Positions 1 through 9,518 of a stretch of 64,000 bases of DNA are shown in pieces. A program made the translations under genes and the position numbers. Below the pieces are notes generated by a model, which searched no databases, had not been told where the DNA came from, and worked only from the letters and a program-made list of their open reading frames with translations. Origin of the DNA: Paenibacillus sp. FSL A5-0031 (GTDB lineage Bacteria; Bacillota; Bacilli; Paenibacillales; Paenibacillaceae); assembly GCF_001956295.1 (NCBI RefSeq), contig NZ_MRTD01000023.1:1-64000 (forward strand), written 5' to 3'. How positions within the stretch are numbered: the first letter of the stretch is position 1; each line of letters opens with the position of its first letter.

Positions 1-77
1 TGTGGCGGAATGGCAGACGCGCGCGACTCAAAATCGTGAGGGAAACCGTGGAGGTTCGAGTCCTCTCATCGGCACCA
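1..77 (+). tRNA. tRNA-Leu (anticodon CAA), 5' end cut by window
   Basis: Class II tRNA with a long variable arm. The anticodon stem CGCGA/TCGTG encloses the loop CTCAAAA, giving anticodon CAA at bases 31-33 approximately. The T arm is GAGG-TTCGAGT-CCTC and the gene ends with discriminator A and an encoded CCA at 75-77. The 3' acceptor strand CATCGGC requires GCCGATG at the 5' end, of which only TG is inside the window, so about five bases are missing. It may be the last tRNA of a cluster lying upstream. Confidence 0.93.
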
Positions 78-91
78 ACTTTTCTAACACA

Positions 92-127
92 AACTCTTAA
101 GATCATAATGATCTTAAGAGTTTTTTT
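92..127 (+). terminator. Intrinsic terminator after tRNA-Leu
   Basis: A near-perfect inverted repeat with arms AACTCTTAAGAT and ATCTTAAGAGTT around CATAATG is followed by seven T. It starts 15 bases after the tRNA CCA end and closes the tRNA transcript. Confidence 0.9.
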
Positions 128-235
128 GTGTTTTAGTTTCATAATAGGTAAAATCGACCTGAAAATTGCCCCTTTACATCTGTTTAGACCTAGCGTACTA
201 TTTAACTAGAACACTAAGACGATGGAGGTAAGGAA

Positions 236-1192
236 ATGATGAAATCATCTTCTGAAATAAAGGGAACAATCCCCGTACTTTCTTTAAAAAATGTAACCAA
301 ACGTATTGGAGGCAAGGCAATTGTAGATCGAATGTCATTTGATATTCACAAGGGAGAAATCGTAGGGTTGCTTGGGCCAAATGGTGCAGGTAAAACGACG
401 ACAATCCGAATGATTGTGGGTTTGATTCAAATGTCCGAGGGTGACGTGCTTATTCAAGGAAAAAGCATACGTAATGATTTTACAGGTGCCATAAGGCATA
501 TCGGAGCTATTATAGAAAATCCCGAGTTTTATCCATATATGACTGGGTATGATAATCTAAAGCAATATCAGAGAATGTCATCAGGCATTACGGAAGAACG
601 GATAAAAGCAGTTACGGAGCTGGTAGGTTTAGAGGCAGCAATGAATAAGAAAGTAAAAGCATACTCTCTTGGAATGAGGCAGCGTCTAGGCATTGCACAA
701 GCACTGTTAGACAATCCATCGTTATTAATACTGGATGAGCCAACTAATGGTTTAGATCCAGCAGGCATTCGCGAAATGAGACAATATTTGCAAAGAATAG
801 CAGTCCAAGAAGGGATATCGATTCTTGTATCGAGTCATCTACTCTCAGAAATGGAGCTCATGTGCAGCAGAGTCGTTGTTATTCAGGAAGGCAAATATGT
901 GACTCATCGTTCACTAAGCGATAAGGAAGAGCAATCCAAGCAACTATCCGTTGTTGTTCGTGTAGATGATATTGAGCGAGCAAGCCAGATTTCTACAAGT
1001 ATAGATGGGGTTGAAGTTATTCAGCTTTTAAAAGATAGCAGCGAGCTTGTATTAGCTCTTCAGAATGAACTTATTCCTCAGGTTGTAAGCAAGCTAGGGG
1101 AAGACAATATTAAAATTTATCGAATCACTGAAACGAAGATATCACTGGAAGACGAGTTTTTGAAATGGACTGGAGGTAGTCGCATTGCTTAA
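236..1192 (+). CDS. ABC transporter ATP-binding protein, BcrA/antibiotic-resistance type
   Basis: The 318-residue protein is a cytoplasmic ABC ATPase expected to power the membrane protein encoded next. Visible motifs are Walker A GPNGAGKTT near residue 45, the signature region YSLGMRQRLGIAQALL near 145, and Walker B LLILDEPTNGLDP near 165. The last ~90 residues are the C-terminal extension usual in DRA/BcrA-type ATPases. A GGAGGTAAGGA ribosome binding site precedes the ATG at 236; ATG at 239 is also possible. It overlaps the following permease gene by 8 bases, implying translational coupling. Family knowledge points to export of, or immunity against, peptide antibiotics such as bacitracin or lantibiotics, but the substrate cannot be read from the sequence. 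Confidence 0.9.
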   Translation: MMKSSSEIKGTIPVLSLKNVTKRIGGKAIVDRMSFDIHKGEIVGLLGPNGAGKTTTIRMIVGLIQMSEGDVLIQGKSIRNDFTGAIRHIGAIIENPEFYPYMTGYDNLKQYQRMSSGITEERIKAVTELVGLEAAMNKKVKAYSLGMRQRLGIAQALLDNPSLLILDEPTNGLDPAGIREMRQYLQRIAVQEGISILVSSHLLSEMELMCSRVVVIQEGKYVTHRSLSDKEEQSKQLSVVVRVDDIERASQISTSIDGVEVIQLLKDSSELVLALQNELIPQVVSKLGEDNIKIYRITETKISLEDEFLKWTGGSRIA

Positions 1193-1937
1193 TTTTAACG
1201 GACTAGTATTAAACGAATGGTTGAAAATGTCAAAGAAACGAAGCTTCTTCATTGCATACGCAGTAATGCTCCTTACGATTGTAGGTTTCACCTATTTAGT
1301 TTGGAAAATGTCTGGCGATCAATATCCAACTATGCTAGAATTTGCTGGATCGATCATGGCAAATGGAGTCGGACAGATCGTAACGATTGTAGCCATTATT
1401 TTCACAGCTGGTATCGTTGCAAAGGAACATCAATTAGGAACCGTTAAGTTTTTGCTCATACGAGCTCATGGTAGAAGCAAAATTTTAGCATCAAAATATA
1501 CAGCAGTTATATTGTTTGTTTGTTCGCTCATCATTTTCACAATAGCTACTGCTCTTGCAGCAGGAGGAATCGCATTTGGATTTGAAGTGACTGGGGAAGT
1601 ATCCTGGTTGGATGTTGCGAAATCAATGTTATTTCAAACGGTTTATACAACCATCTATGTAACTTTAACGTTTATGTTCGGCATTTTAACAAGATCATCT
1701 GGAGCGACAATAGGAATAGGCATGACTGCTGTCTTATTGGAAGGCTTAATGAAAATGTTATTATCAAGCTACGATTTCTCCAAATATCTACTCTTTATGA
1801 ATACAGATCTATCATTATTTACAGGTAATGAATCGTCATCTGGCGGAATGTTATTCCCGAGTGTTGTGTGTGCAGCATATGTGTGTTTGTTTTTGGTCAT
1901 TAGCTTTGTTACGTTTAAAAAACGGGATATTGCCTAA
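1185..1937 (+). CDS. ABC-2 type permease partner of the preceding ATPase
   Basis: A 250-residue integral membrane protein with about six hydrophobic segments. It begins FNGLVLNEWLKMSKKRSFF, the typical cytoplasmic N-terminus of ABC-2 permeases that act with BcrA-like ATPases. The start is TTG at 1185, inside the end of the ATPase gene and behind GGAGG at 1172-1176. The segment around residue 85, KEHQLGTVKFLL, matches the conserved cytoplasmic loop of this family. The pair probably forms an efflux or immunity complex in the cytoplasmic membrane. Confidence 0.85.
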   Translation: MLNFNGLVLNEWLKMSKKRSFFIAYAVMLLTIVGFTYLVWKMSGDQYPTMLEFAGSIMANGVGQIVTIVAIIFTAGIVAKEHQLGTVKFLLIRAHGRSKILASKYTAVILFVCSLIIFTIATALAAGGIAFGFEVTGEVSWLDVAKSMLFQTVYTTIYVTLTFMFGILTRSSGATIGIGMTAVLLEGLMKMLLSSYDFSKYLLFMNTDLSLFTGNESSSGGMLFPSVVCAAYVCLFLVISFVTFKKRDIA

Positions 1938-1982
1938 CATGCAACGTTTTCAAGTGGGCAGTTGAAGGGAGAAGGACATATT

Positions 1983-2363
1983 GTGAGCATAGAATTTGAT
2001 AATAATTTGCCAATCTACTTGCAGATCATGAATTATATTAAGAAAGAAATTGTCATTGGCAAGTTGAAGGCTGGGGATAAAATACCAGCGGTACGAGAAC
2101 TTGCATTAGAGCTACAAATCAACCCGAATACGATACAACGAACCTTTCAGGAGCTTGAGCGAGAACAAATCGTTGAAACGAAGCGCGGGCTTGGCCGATA
2201 TGTCACTAGTGAGGAGTCGAAAATAATGGATATCAAAAAAGAAATGGCAGGAGATTTGCTAGGTCGCTTTATTCAAGGGATGCAGGAGCTGGGCTTTGCA
2301 AATAACGATATCATAACGATCGTTTCACAAGCGGTAAAAGAAGAAGATAAAGAAAAGGAGTGA
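1983..2363 (+). CDS. GntR-family transcriptional regulator, YtrA/YhcF-like
   Basis: A 126-residue regulator with an N-terminal winged helix (PIYLQIMNYIKKEIVIGKLK, PAVRELALELQINPNTIQRTFQELE) and only a short C-terminal helix, as in the YtrA subfamily. An in-frame TTG exists at 1962, but the GTG at 1983 is better placed after the AGGGAGAAGGA ribosome binding site at 1967-1977. YtrA-type repressors normally sit first in the operon of the ABC transporter they control and are relieved by cell-wall-active antibiotics. The next two genes fit that arrangement with 7-base and overlapping spacings. Confidence 0.88.
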   Translation: MSIEFDNNLPIYLQIMNYIKKEIVIGKLKAGDKIPAVRELALELQINPNTIQRTFQELEREQIVETKRGLGRYVTSEESKIMDIKKEMAGDLLGRFIQGMQELGFANNDIITIVSQAVKEEDKEKE

Positions 2364-2370
2364 TAGGACT

Positions 2371-3069
2371 GTGGAAAGCATTTTGAAGCTGACAGAGGTA
2401 TCAAAGTCATTCGCCGGCAAGAAGGCATTAGACCAAGTATCACTCACGTTGGCGCCTGGCAAGATTGTTGGTCTGTTAGGAAGCAATGGCAGTGGCAAAA
2501 GCACATTGATGAAAATAGCTGCAGGACTCATTCATCCAGGTTCAGGTACGGTAACGATTAACGGGCAGCTTGTAAGCAATGAGACAAAAGCAATTACATC
2601 TTTTATGCCAGATCAACCGCTCACAGAGAGCTGGATGCGCGTAGAGGACGCAATTGATTTTTATAAGGATTTTTATGCCGATTTTGATCATAAGAAAGCA
2701 GATGAAATGCTTGCTTTCATGAATTTGAATAAACGCGATCGGGTAAGCGCGTTATCTAAAGGGATGAATGAACGTCTTCAGCTTACACTCGTATTATCAC
2801 GAAATGCGAGGCTGTATTTGCTTGATGAGCCAATCGGAGGCGTAGATCCAGTAGCAAGAACGAAAATTTTGGATGCGATTGTTAACTACTATAACGAAGA
2901 AAGCAGCTTAATCATTTCAACCCATCTTGTACGCGATATTGAGCGGATCTTCGATGAAGTTGTCTTCATACGCGAGGGTAAGATTGTATTGCAGGATGAG
3001 GTAGAAAATATACGACTGGCTCACGGTAAAAGCGTTGATGAAATGTTTAAGGCGGTGTTTGGGGAATGA
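2371..3069 (+). CDS. ABC transporter ATP-binding protein, YtrB/YhcG-like
   Basis: A 232-residue ATPase with Walker A GLLGSNGSGKST near residue 36, signature-like LSKGMNERLQLTLVL near 130 and Walker B LYLLDEPIGGVDP near 150. The start is GTG at 2371 behind AAGGAGTGATAG. It follows the GntR regulator by 7 bases and overlaps the downstream membrane gene by ATGA. In the related YtrABCDEF and YhcEFG operons such ATPases belong to stress-induced transporters for cell-wall antibiotics; the substrate here is unknown. Confidence 0.88.
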   Translation: MESILKLTEVSKSFAGKKALDQVSLTLAPGKIVGLLGSNGSGKSTLMKIAAGLIHPGSGTVTINGQLVSNETKAITSFMPDQPLTESWMRVEDAIDFYKDFYADFDHKKADEMLAFMNLNKRDRVSALSKGMNERLQLTLVLSRNARLYLLDEPIGGVDPVARTKILDAIVNYYNEESSLIISTHLVRDIERIFDEVVFIREGKIVLQDEVENIRLAHGKSVDEMFKAVFGE

Positions 3070-3821
3070 TTAAGCTGTTGAAATACGATTGGAAGCGAAG
3101 CAACGATGGTATCCTCAGCACGCTTGCAATCTTTATCATACTAGAAGCAGCGTTCAGTATCACGGGATTGACGCGCAACTGGGATGAAGGTCTTATTACA
3201 GCGTTTAGTATTTTCGGCTATGTAATGGTCTTTATCTTGTTGTTCATCCATTGCTGCCGGACGTATGAACGAAACATTAAATCCTACAGCCGGCGCTTAC
3301 TGCCGCTGCACCCAATCAATGGAATAGGTGCTGCTATCCTTTTAGGCTGGATCATCATGCTGCTCGTTTTGATTATAGCAGCTATTCATATCGCGATCTT
3401 CATAGCATTTTCGGATATGGATATTCAATATTTCAAAGAACATATTTCTTTAGAGAACGGCGCTGTATTCGGAATGGTAATAAGCTATATTTGGATGTAC
3501 ACATCCTTTATGCTCTCGATTCTATGTTCCATTACAGTGGCGCGCAGCTTCCGAGTGAAGCATTCTACATGGATCGGGATCGTCTTTTTCTTTGGAGTAC
3601 AAAGCATTGCTTCTTGGTTAACGTATCAGTTATTTGACCAAAAAGAAGGGATGATGGGTATAGTTTCAGTCAATGTACCTCAATCGAATAGCGGATCTGT
3701 TACCTTTGGTTCATCATTTAATGTAGATTTTTTATTCGGACCATTTTTACTGGATTTAGCGTTTACTTTAGGTTACTTGTTTCTAATGATTTATTTGTTA
3801 AAAAAGAAAGTCGAGATTTAA
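3066..3821 (+). CDS. Membrane protein, permease of the GntR-linked ABC transporter
   Basis: A 251-residue protein with six or seven predicted membrane spans and a cytoplasmic N-terminus (MIKLLKYDWKRSNDG). Its ATG overlaps the TGA of the ATPase gene, so the two are probably translated in a coupled way. It has the size and hydrophobic pattern of ABC-2 permeases found after YtrB-like ATPases but no sharply diagnostic motif, so the role is inferred mainly from the operon. Confidence 0.75.
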   Translation: MIKLLKYDWKRSNDGILSTLAIFIILEAAFSITGLTRNWDEGLITAFSIFGYVMVFILLFIHCCRTYERNIKSYSRRLLPLHPINGIGAAILLGWIIMLLVLIIAAIHIAIFIAFSDMDIQYFKEHISLENGAVFGMVISYIWMYTSFMLSILCSITVARSFRVKHSTWIGIVFFFGVQSIASWLTYQLFDQKEGMMGIVSVNVPQSNSGSVTFGSSFNVDFLFGPFLLDLAFTLGYLFLMIYLLKKKVEI

Positions 3822-3835
3822 TAAAGAATGACGAT

Positions 3836-3873
3836 AGCGCATGTGGGGTGAAAATCCTATATGCGCTTTTTTA
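3836..3873 (+). terminator. Intrinsic terminator of the GntR-ABC operon
   Basis: AGCGCAT at 3836-3842 pairs with ATGCGCT at 3861-3867 around a purine-rich loop and is followed by a run of T. It lies 15 bases after the permease stop. Confidence 0.8.
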
Positions 3874-3927
3874 TGTTTTAAATAGATTTGAAAAAAAGGG
3901 TCGGCGTATCGATTTTAAGTGATTTCA

Positions 3928-3941
3928 AGAAAACGCTTTAA
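3928..3941 (+). promoter_or_regulatory. cre-like site upstream of the histidine kinase gene
   Basis: The sequence AGAAAACGCTTTAA differs at two defined positions from the CcpA cre consensus WTGNAANCGNWNNCW. It lies 47 bases before the kinase start and just upstream of a TAATAT -10 candidate at 3947-3952. Catabolite control would suit a carbohydrate-uptake system, but this is inferred from the motif alone. Confidence 0.4.
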
Positions 3942-3987
3942 ATGGTAATATGATTATGATTCAATCGATATTAGGGGGAAGCGGAGC

Positions 3988-5739
3988 GTGAGGTTCGGTA
4001 AATCGATTAGAACTCGTCTTATTATTGGGTTTATGGCAGTTATGCTGCCGGTAGTTATTTATATGCTCATTAACAACAGTTACTCACGTGAGATCGTTCG
4101 AGAGAAAGTATCTGAGACCTATCGAAACACACTCGATATTTACGTGGGGCAAACGGATCAAAATCTATTGCAGATTAATGATTATCTTTATAAAATGTCA
4201 GTGCTTGATACCGACGTAGGCTTGCTAATGTCCTTTCCGATGGATAGTGACGGTTATACGTTAACGAAAATTAGAATTGATGGGAAGCTAAATCGCGACG
4301 TTGGTGTCTATAATCTGATTGATGCTGTATTTCTATATCACGATAAAGATATTATTTTTGGAACAAAAAGCGTATATAATGATACAAAAAAAATAATAAA
4401 AACGCATATGGATTCAATGACAAAGGAAGAAAATCTGCTTATGAATGATCAACATTTATGGGAGGTCAGAGCAGATGAGCGGTTGCCAGGGAAGTTTTTT
4501 TTGATCAATTTCATTAAGGTGTCAGATGATTTATACGTCGGCGCAATCATTAAAGTACAGGATATAAACAGAATGTTATCGATTCAATGGAGTGACGGTG
4601 ATATCGGCCATAACGGCATTTATTTACGCGCTGGCGATCAACTTGTTCAGTCATTGACGGAAAACTTAGCGCCGCTGGAACTCAGCTATAAAATATCGAA
4701 GAAACCGTATGAATCGTTGACTGATCGAAATACAGGCGAAACCTATCTTGTTATGAATAGAATGAGCGAAATGGTGGATATCGCTTATCGAGTCGTTATA
4801 CCTGAGCGGACGCTGCTGCGTAATTTATTATTTTTTAGAAATGCGACGTTGTTTGCTCCAATTGGGTTTCTAGCTATTTTGCTTATTTATTTGTTCTTTA
4901 TGAGGAATATGCTGTTTAAGCCGCTGCATGAGCTTATTCTAGGAATGAAGAAAATCTCTTTAGGAATGCTGGATGTTAGATTGAAGAAAAACAAATCGCT
5001 TGAATTTGAGTTTCTAGGAAACACCTTCAACATCATGGCTGAACAAATTAAAACCTTGAAAATTGATGTTTACGAGGAGCAGCTCCGCGTGAAGCAAGGA
5101 GAGCTTAAGCAGCTCCAAGCGCAAATTAATCCGCATTTTTATATGAACAGCTTAAATATTATTTATAATTTAGCAGCATTAGGCGATACAGAGTCGGTGA
5201 AAAAGATGTCGCTGCATCTTGCTGATTATTTCCGCTTTATTATGAAAGCCAATCGGGATACGATCACACTTAAGGAAGAACTAATGCATATCGAAAACTA
5301 TATGACGATTCAAAAAATTAGGTTCCCTGAGAAGCTGCAATGTACCTATGAGGGAATCGAAGACATTTTGCATTATCCTATTGCGGCATTAACCATTCAG
5401 CCTTTTGTAGAGAACTCCATCATTCATGGGTTCAAAAACAGGAGGCAGCTTTTCCAAATCAAAATATGTGCGGAAATGGACTCCGAGCATGGATTTACGT
5501 TATCGATCAGCGACAATGGTACGGGCTTTAGTCCTGAGGTGCTGGAGAAGCTGCAAAACAAAGAACCGCTGCAGGAAGGCGAATCGAGCAGCTTAGGCAT
5601 TATGAATGTCATTCATAGACTACAGCTGCTGTATGGCGAACGGACATCAATTACTTTCCGCAATCAAGCGGAGGGCACCGGAGCAATTGTCGTTATCGTA
5701 TTTCCTAAGCTTACAGAGGGAGTGAGAGCAGTTGTATAA
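3988..5739 (+). CDS. Sensor histidine kinase, YesM/LytS-type
   Basis: A 583-residue membrane kinase. A first transmembrane segment near residues 10-30 and a second near 285-308 enclose an extracytoplasmic sensor domain. A HAMP segment follows (FKPLHELILGMKKISLGMLDV), then the His_kinase box QINPHFYMNSLN with phospho-acceptor His near residue 383, and a HATPase domain with N box QPFVENSIIHGF and the G-box DNGTGFSP. The start is GTG at 3988. The gene overlaps the response regulator gene by 8 bases, and the sugar permease genes downstream make carbohydrate sensing likely. The ligand is unknown. Confidence 0.93.
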   Translation: MRFGKSIRTRLIIGFMAVMLPVVIYMLINNSYSREIVREKVSETYRNTLDIYVGQTDQNLLQINDYLYKMSVLDTDVGLLMSFPMDSDGYTLTKIRIDGKLNRDVGVYNLIDAVFLYHDKDIIFGTKSVYNDTKKIIKTHMDSMTKEENLLMNDQHLWEVRADERLPGKFFLINFIKVSDDLYVGAIIKVQDINRMLSIQWSDGDIGHNGIYLRAGDQLVQSLTENLAPLELSYKISKKPYESLTDRNTGETYLVMNRMSEMVDIAYRVVIPERTLLRNLLFFRNATLFAPIGFLAILLIYLFFMRNMLFKPLHELILGMKKISLGMLDVRLKKNKSLEFEFLGNTFNIMAEQIKTLKIDVYEEQLRVKQGELKQLQAQINPHFYMNSLNIIYNLAALGDTESVKKMSLHLADYFRFIMKANRDTITLKEELMHIENYMTIQKIRFPEKLQCTYEGIEDILHYPIAALTIQPFVENSIIHGFKNRRQLFQIKICAEMDSEHGFTLSISDNGTGFSPEVLEKLQNKEPLQEGESSSLGIMNVIHRLQLLYGERTSITFRNQAEGTGAIVVIVFPKLTEGVRAVV

Positions 5740-7345
5740 CTTATTGGTTGTAGATGATGAGGAGATAGCCATTCGAGGCATCGTGAATGGCATAGACTGG
5801 TCAACGCTGCCGATTGCGAGCATTTATACGGCTATAGATGCGGAAGAGGCTCAGGCTTTGCTGACTGAGCATACGATTCACATTATGATATCGGATATTG
5901 ATATGCCAAATCAAAGCGGTATCGAATTGCTAGAGTGGGCGAATGAGCATTCCCCTTCCAGCGTAACAATCTTTTTGACCGGTCATGCGGATTTTAAATA
6001 TGCGCAGCAGGCGGTTCAGCTTGACTGCTTCGATTATTTGCTCAAGCCAATTGATCATAACGCTCTAAAAGCATGTGTGAATGAGGCGCTGGAAAAAGCT
6101 CGTGATTTGGAGCAGCTGGCAAAAATTCGCGGGACATACAACTTATTTTATGAGCAATGGAGCAAGCAGCAGCCTATATTAATTGAGCGTTTCTGGCAAG
6201 ATGTCATTCACTACCGTTTATCAGCGGCATCGCAACAGCTCAATTTCTCATTGCAAACCTATGGTTTACCGCTTGAAGCGGACAGCTTGATTCACGTCGT
6301 GCTTATTAGCATCGAGCAGTGGCGGGAGGAATGGTCGGCCCGTGATGAGGAGATCATGACATACGGAATTAAGAATGCAGCTGAAGAGATCGTGCTTCAA
6401 GGTGAATCTGGCCATATTGTGCAAGATGGCAGCGGGATTTTATATGCAATATTTTATAGTGGAGCGTTAGGTGACAAGCAAGGCAATAATGATCTGCATG
6501 CCAGATGCAAAACATTTATTGATCAATGCAAAACGCTGCTGAATTGCTCGTTATCCTGTTATATAAGCGAAGCAGCGGAGGTGAAGCAGCTCCGTACTAC
6601 AATACAAACGCTGCTTACCTTAGAGAGAAGCAACGTCAGCAATACTTGTGCGATTATAATGGAGCGTGATTATACTCAGAAGCAAGGACTGAATACACTT
6701 CAGCAAGCCCCCTTCGCTGACTGGGCACTATTGCTGGAATCCGGCAAGCAGACGGAGTTGTCCTTGCGAATAGATGAATGCTTTGACCAAATGTTAGAGC
6801 TGAAAGTTGATTATACCTATATGGCATCGTTTTATTATGGGTATATGAATATGGTGTTCCAATGGTTGAATAAAAAGTCGGTTCAAATGACGGACGTGTT
6901 TGTACATAGAGAATGGGAGGTAGGCGAGAACATTCTCAAATCATTGCCGCGCATGCGAACATGGACACAGCAATTGAGCCAGCAGATTACGGACTATGCC
7001 AACCAGAACGGCAAGGACGTGTCACAAGTAGTGGAGAAGGTTCAGCGCTACATGGAAGAGCATATGGGAGAGGAATTCAGCCGTGAGCAAGCGGCCGAGT
7101 CTGTTTATTTGAATCCAGCTTATTTATCTCGTTTATTCCGTAGGGAAACGGGTTACTCGTTAACGGATTATTTGGTTCGAATGCGTATAGCCAAGGCGAG
7201 AATCGAGCTTGAAAAAACAAATAACCGAATAAGTGATGTTGCCATAAACGTAGGATATAGTAATTTCTCGCACTTTTCTAAGCTGTTTAAGAAAACGACG
7301 GGGCTTACACCGCAAGAGTATCGTAAAAACTTTCAGGATGTATGA
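5732..7345 (+). CDS. Response regulator with AraC-type DNA-binding domain, YesN-like
   Basis: A 537-residue regulator. The receiver domain spans residues 1-120, with acidic pair DDEE near 8-11, phospho-acceptor Asp55 (MISDIDMPN) and the KP motif LLKPID. The C-terminal ~100 residues carry two helix-turn-helix motifs of the AraC family (AAESVYLNPAYLSRLFRRET and SDVAINVGYSNFSHFSKLFK). The start is TTG at 5732 behind GAGGGAGTGAG, overlapping the kinase gene. It probably activates the permease and binding-protein genes that follow. Confidence 0.93.
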   Translation: MYNLLVVDDEEIAIRGIVNGIDWSTLPIASIYTAIDAEEAQALLTEHTIHIMISDIDMPNQSGIELLEWANEHSPSSVTIFLTGHADFKYAQQAVQLDCFDYLLKPIDHNALKACVNEALEKARDLEQLAKIRGTYNLFYEQWSKQQPILIERFWQDVIHYRLSAASQQLNFSLQTYGLPLEADSLIHVVLISIEQWREEWSARDEEIMTYGIKNAAEEIVLQGESGHIVQDGSGILYAIFYSGALGDKQGNNDLHARCKTFIDQCKTLLNCSLSCYISEAAEVKQLRTTIQTLLTLERSNVSNTCAIIMERDYTQKQGLNTLQQAPFADWALLLESGKQTELSLRIDECFDQMLELKVDYTYMASFYYGYMNMVFQWLNKKSVQMTDVFVHREWEVGENILKSLPRMRTWTQQLSQQITDYANQNGKDVSQVVEKVQRYMEEHMGEEFSREQAAESVYLNPAYLSRLFRRETGYSLTDYLVRMRIAKARIELEKTNNRISDVAINVGYSNFSHFSKLFKKTTGLTPQEYRKNFQDV

Positions 7346-7378
7346 TTGAAAAGTCACTGTACCGTTAATATGGTCACG

Positions 7379-7408
7379 GCGCCGACAGATGTCGGCGTCT
7401 TTTTTTTA
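7379..7408 (+). terminator. Intrinsic terminator after the two-component genes
   Basis: CGCCGAC and GTCGGCG pair around AGAT and are followed by T8. It separates the two-component genes from the transporter genes, so the latter should have their own promoter. Confidence 0.88.
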
Positions 7409-7462
7409 TACAATTATACCTAGATGGAACACAAGAGTTTTAGAAAGAGGAGGGGGAAGGCG

Positions 7463-8443
7463 TTGGCGAAACATACGACGGAAGCGATAACAACAGCTGC
7501 CTATATTCCGAAGAGTTCAATGAAAAAAATGTCTCAGCTCCGTATTTTTCGCAAGTATTGGATGTTCTACCTAATGATGCTGCCAGCCATCGTATTGCTG
7601 CTGCTGAACAATTACATTCCGATGTTCGGAATCATAATTGCTTTCAAAAACATTAATTACGCGGATGGAATATTTGGAAGCGCCTGGAGCGGGTTGAGAA
7701 ATTTTGAGTATTTGTTCAAAACATCAGACGCTTGGATCATTACAAGGAATACGCTGCTGTACAACTCAGGTTTTATCGTATTGAACTTGGTATTCCCGCT
7801 CTCTTTTGCGATCATGCTTAATGAAATCAGAAGCCGTTTTCTCGCAAAGCTTCATCAAACGATTATGTTTCTGCCCTACTTTTTATCGATGGTCGTCATT
7901 AGTTATTTGGTCTATGGCTTCTTGAGCGATCAGCATGGGTATCTGAACACTTCGCTGCTGCCGGCGCTTGGACTTGAACAGGTTCAATGGTATTTCACGC
8001 AGGAGGTATGGCCTTATATTTTGCCAATCGTTAACACCTGGAAAAGCATGGGGTACTTTACCGTCATTTATATGGCAGCCATCATTGGCATAGATGATGA
8101 GTATTACGAAGCTGCAACCATAGACGGAGCAAGCAAGTGGAAGCAAATGACGAGTATTACGATCCCGCTCATCATGCCGATCATTACGATTATGACACTG
8201 CTGCAAATCGGAAAAATATTTAACGCGGATTTCGGTTTGTTTTTCCAAGTGCCAAGAGAATCGGGTGTGTTGTTCCCGGTAACAAATGTTATCGACACCT
8301 ATGTTTATCGCACATTCCTAACGGTTGGTGATATTGGTTTATCCTCAGCGGCAGGATTGCTGCAATCCGTAATCGGCTTCGCATTAGTATTTTTCTCGAA
8401 TTGGGTGGTCCGCCGAATTAATAAAGATAATGCGTTATTTTAG
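7463..8443 (+). CDS. Carbohydrate ABC transporter permease, LplB/YteP-type
   Basis: A 326-residue CUT1-family permease with six membrane spans; the EAA-type loop EAATIDGASKWKQMTSITIPLI lies near residue 220 and marks the contact with the ATPase. An in-frame ATG at 7424 has no ribosome binding site. The TTG at 7463 follows AGGAGGGGGAAGG closely and is preferred. It forms a heterodimer with the next gene's product and imports a sugar or oligosaccharide delivered by the downstream lipoprotein. No ATPase gene is nearby, as is usual when a shared MsmX-like ATPase serves several importers. Confidence 0.9.
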   Translation: MAKHTTEAITTAAYIPKSSMKKMSQLRIFRKYWMFYLMMLPAIVLLLLNNYIPMFGIIIAFKNINYADGIFGSAWSGLRNFEYLFKTSDAWIITRNTLLYNSGFIVLNLVFPLSFAIMLNEIRSRFLAKLHQTIMFLPYFLSMVVISYLVYGFLSDQHGYLNTSLLPALGLEQVQWYFTQEVWPYILPIVNTWKSMGYFTVIYMAAIIGIDDEYYEAATIDGASKWKQMTSITIPLIMPIITIMTLLQIGKIFNADFGLFFQVPRESGVLFPVTNVIDTYVYRTFLTVGDIGLSSAAGLLQSVIGFALVFFSNWVVRRINKDNALF

Positions 8444-8493
8444 AGTCTTGCTATCGAAGGATATTTACGAAAATTTTGTTTGGAGGTGATCCT

Positions 8494-9432
8494 ATGGAAG
8501 CAGCTGAGATTGAGAAAATACCTTCCGGATCTAATATTAAAAACCAATTATCACTTCCGGCTTCTCTAGGCATCAATATATTTTTTATAGTGTATTCGTT
8601 GCTTTGTATCGTACCGCTCATTTTAATTATTATGGTTTCGATCTCCGATGAAAGTACAGTTGTCAGGGAAGGGTATCAATTTATTCCTTCAAAATTTGAT
8701 TTGGCAGCGTACCAGTTCCTATTCAAAGATGCGACCCAGATTTTTCGATCCTATGGTATCTCTATCTTTGTAACGATTGTCGGAACTTCACTTAGCTTAA
8801 TGATCATGGCGCTGTACGCTTATCCAATATCCAGATCAGATTTTCCTCATGCCAAGTTTTTTACCTTCTTCGTATTTTTTACGATGCTTTTCTCAGGGGG
8901 CTTAGTTCCTTGGTATCTCGTATATGTTCAAATGCTCGATTTGAAGGATACGATAATGGCTCTTATTGTACCGCTTTTAGTTGCTGCGTTTTTTGTTCTA
9001 ATCATTCGAACGTTTTTCCAAACGACCATTCCTGTAGCCATACTGGAGTCTGCAAAAATTGATGGAGCGGGAGAGCTGACGATCTTTTTCAAAATCGTTT
9101 TGCCGTTATCGCTTCCGGTACTTGCCACAGTAGCACTCTTCCAGACGTTAACGTATTGGAATGATTGGTTTCTCAGCCTTGTGTTCATAACGAAGGAATC
9201 GAACATAACTGTTCAATACCTCATGTATAAGACGATGCTGAACATTCAGTTTTTAGCTAATAACAGTACGGCGGCGGCAGCTATTATTGCGGCTGGAGGA
9301 ACCTTTAAGTTTCCGAGCGAGACAGTTCGTATGGCTATGGTTGTTGTTGGAATCGGTCCTATCATTTTTGCCTACCCGTTCTTTCAAAAATATTTTGTAA
9401 AAGGGCTGACTGTCGGCGCTGTAAAAGGTTGA
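8494..9432 (+). CDS. Carbohydrate ABC transporter permease, LplC/YtcP-type
   Basis: A 312-residue CUT1 permease with six membrane spans and the EAA-like loop ESAKIDGAGELTIFFKIVLPLS near residue 190. It ends with VKGLTVGAVKG, the hallmark C-terminus of the LplC/YtcP group. The ATG at 8494 follows GGAGGTGAT at 8482-8490 and replaces a poorer TTG at 8476. It is the second half of the permease pair beginning at 7463. Confidence 0.92.
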   Translation: MEAAEIEKIPSGSNIKNQLSLPASLGINIFFIVYSLLCIVPLILIIMVSISDESTVVREGYQFIPSKFDLAAYQFLFKDATQIFRSYGISIFVTIVGTSLSLMIMALYAYPISRSDFPHAKFFTFFVFFTMLFSGGLVPWYLVYVQMLDLKDTIMALIVPLLVAAFFVLIIRTFFQTTIPVAILESAKIDGAGELTIFFKIVLPLSLPVLATVALFQTLTYWNDWFLSLVFITKESNITVQYLMYKTMLNIQFLANNSTAAAAIIAAGGTFKFPSETVRMAMVVVGIGPIIFAYPFFQKYFVKGLTVGAVKG

Positions 9433-9518
9433 ACTCATGACTGTCAGCAATCATACGGCTGTAATCGGCAACGCCGATTTAGCATATAATCCAAATTTTT
9501 GAGGGAGGTCCACCCGCT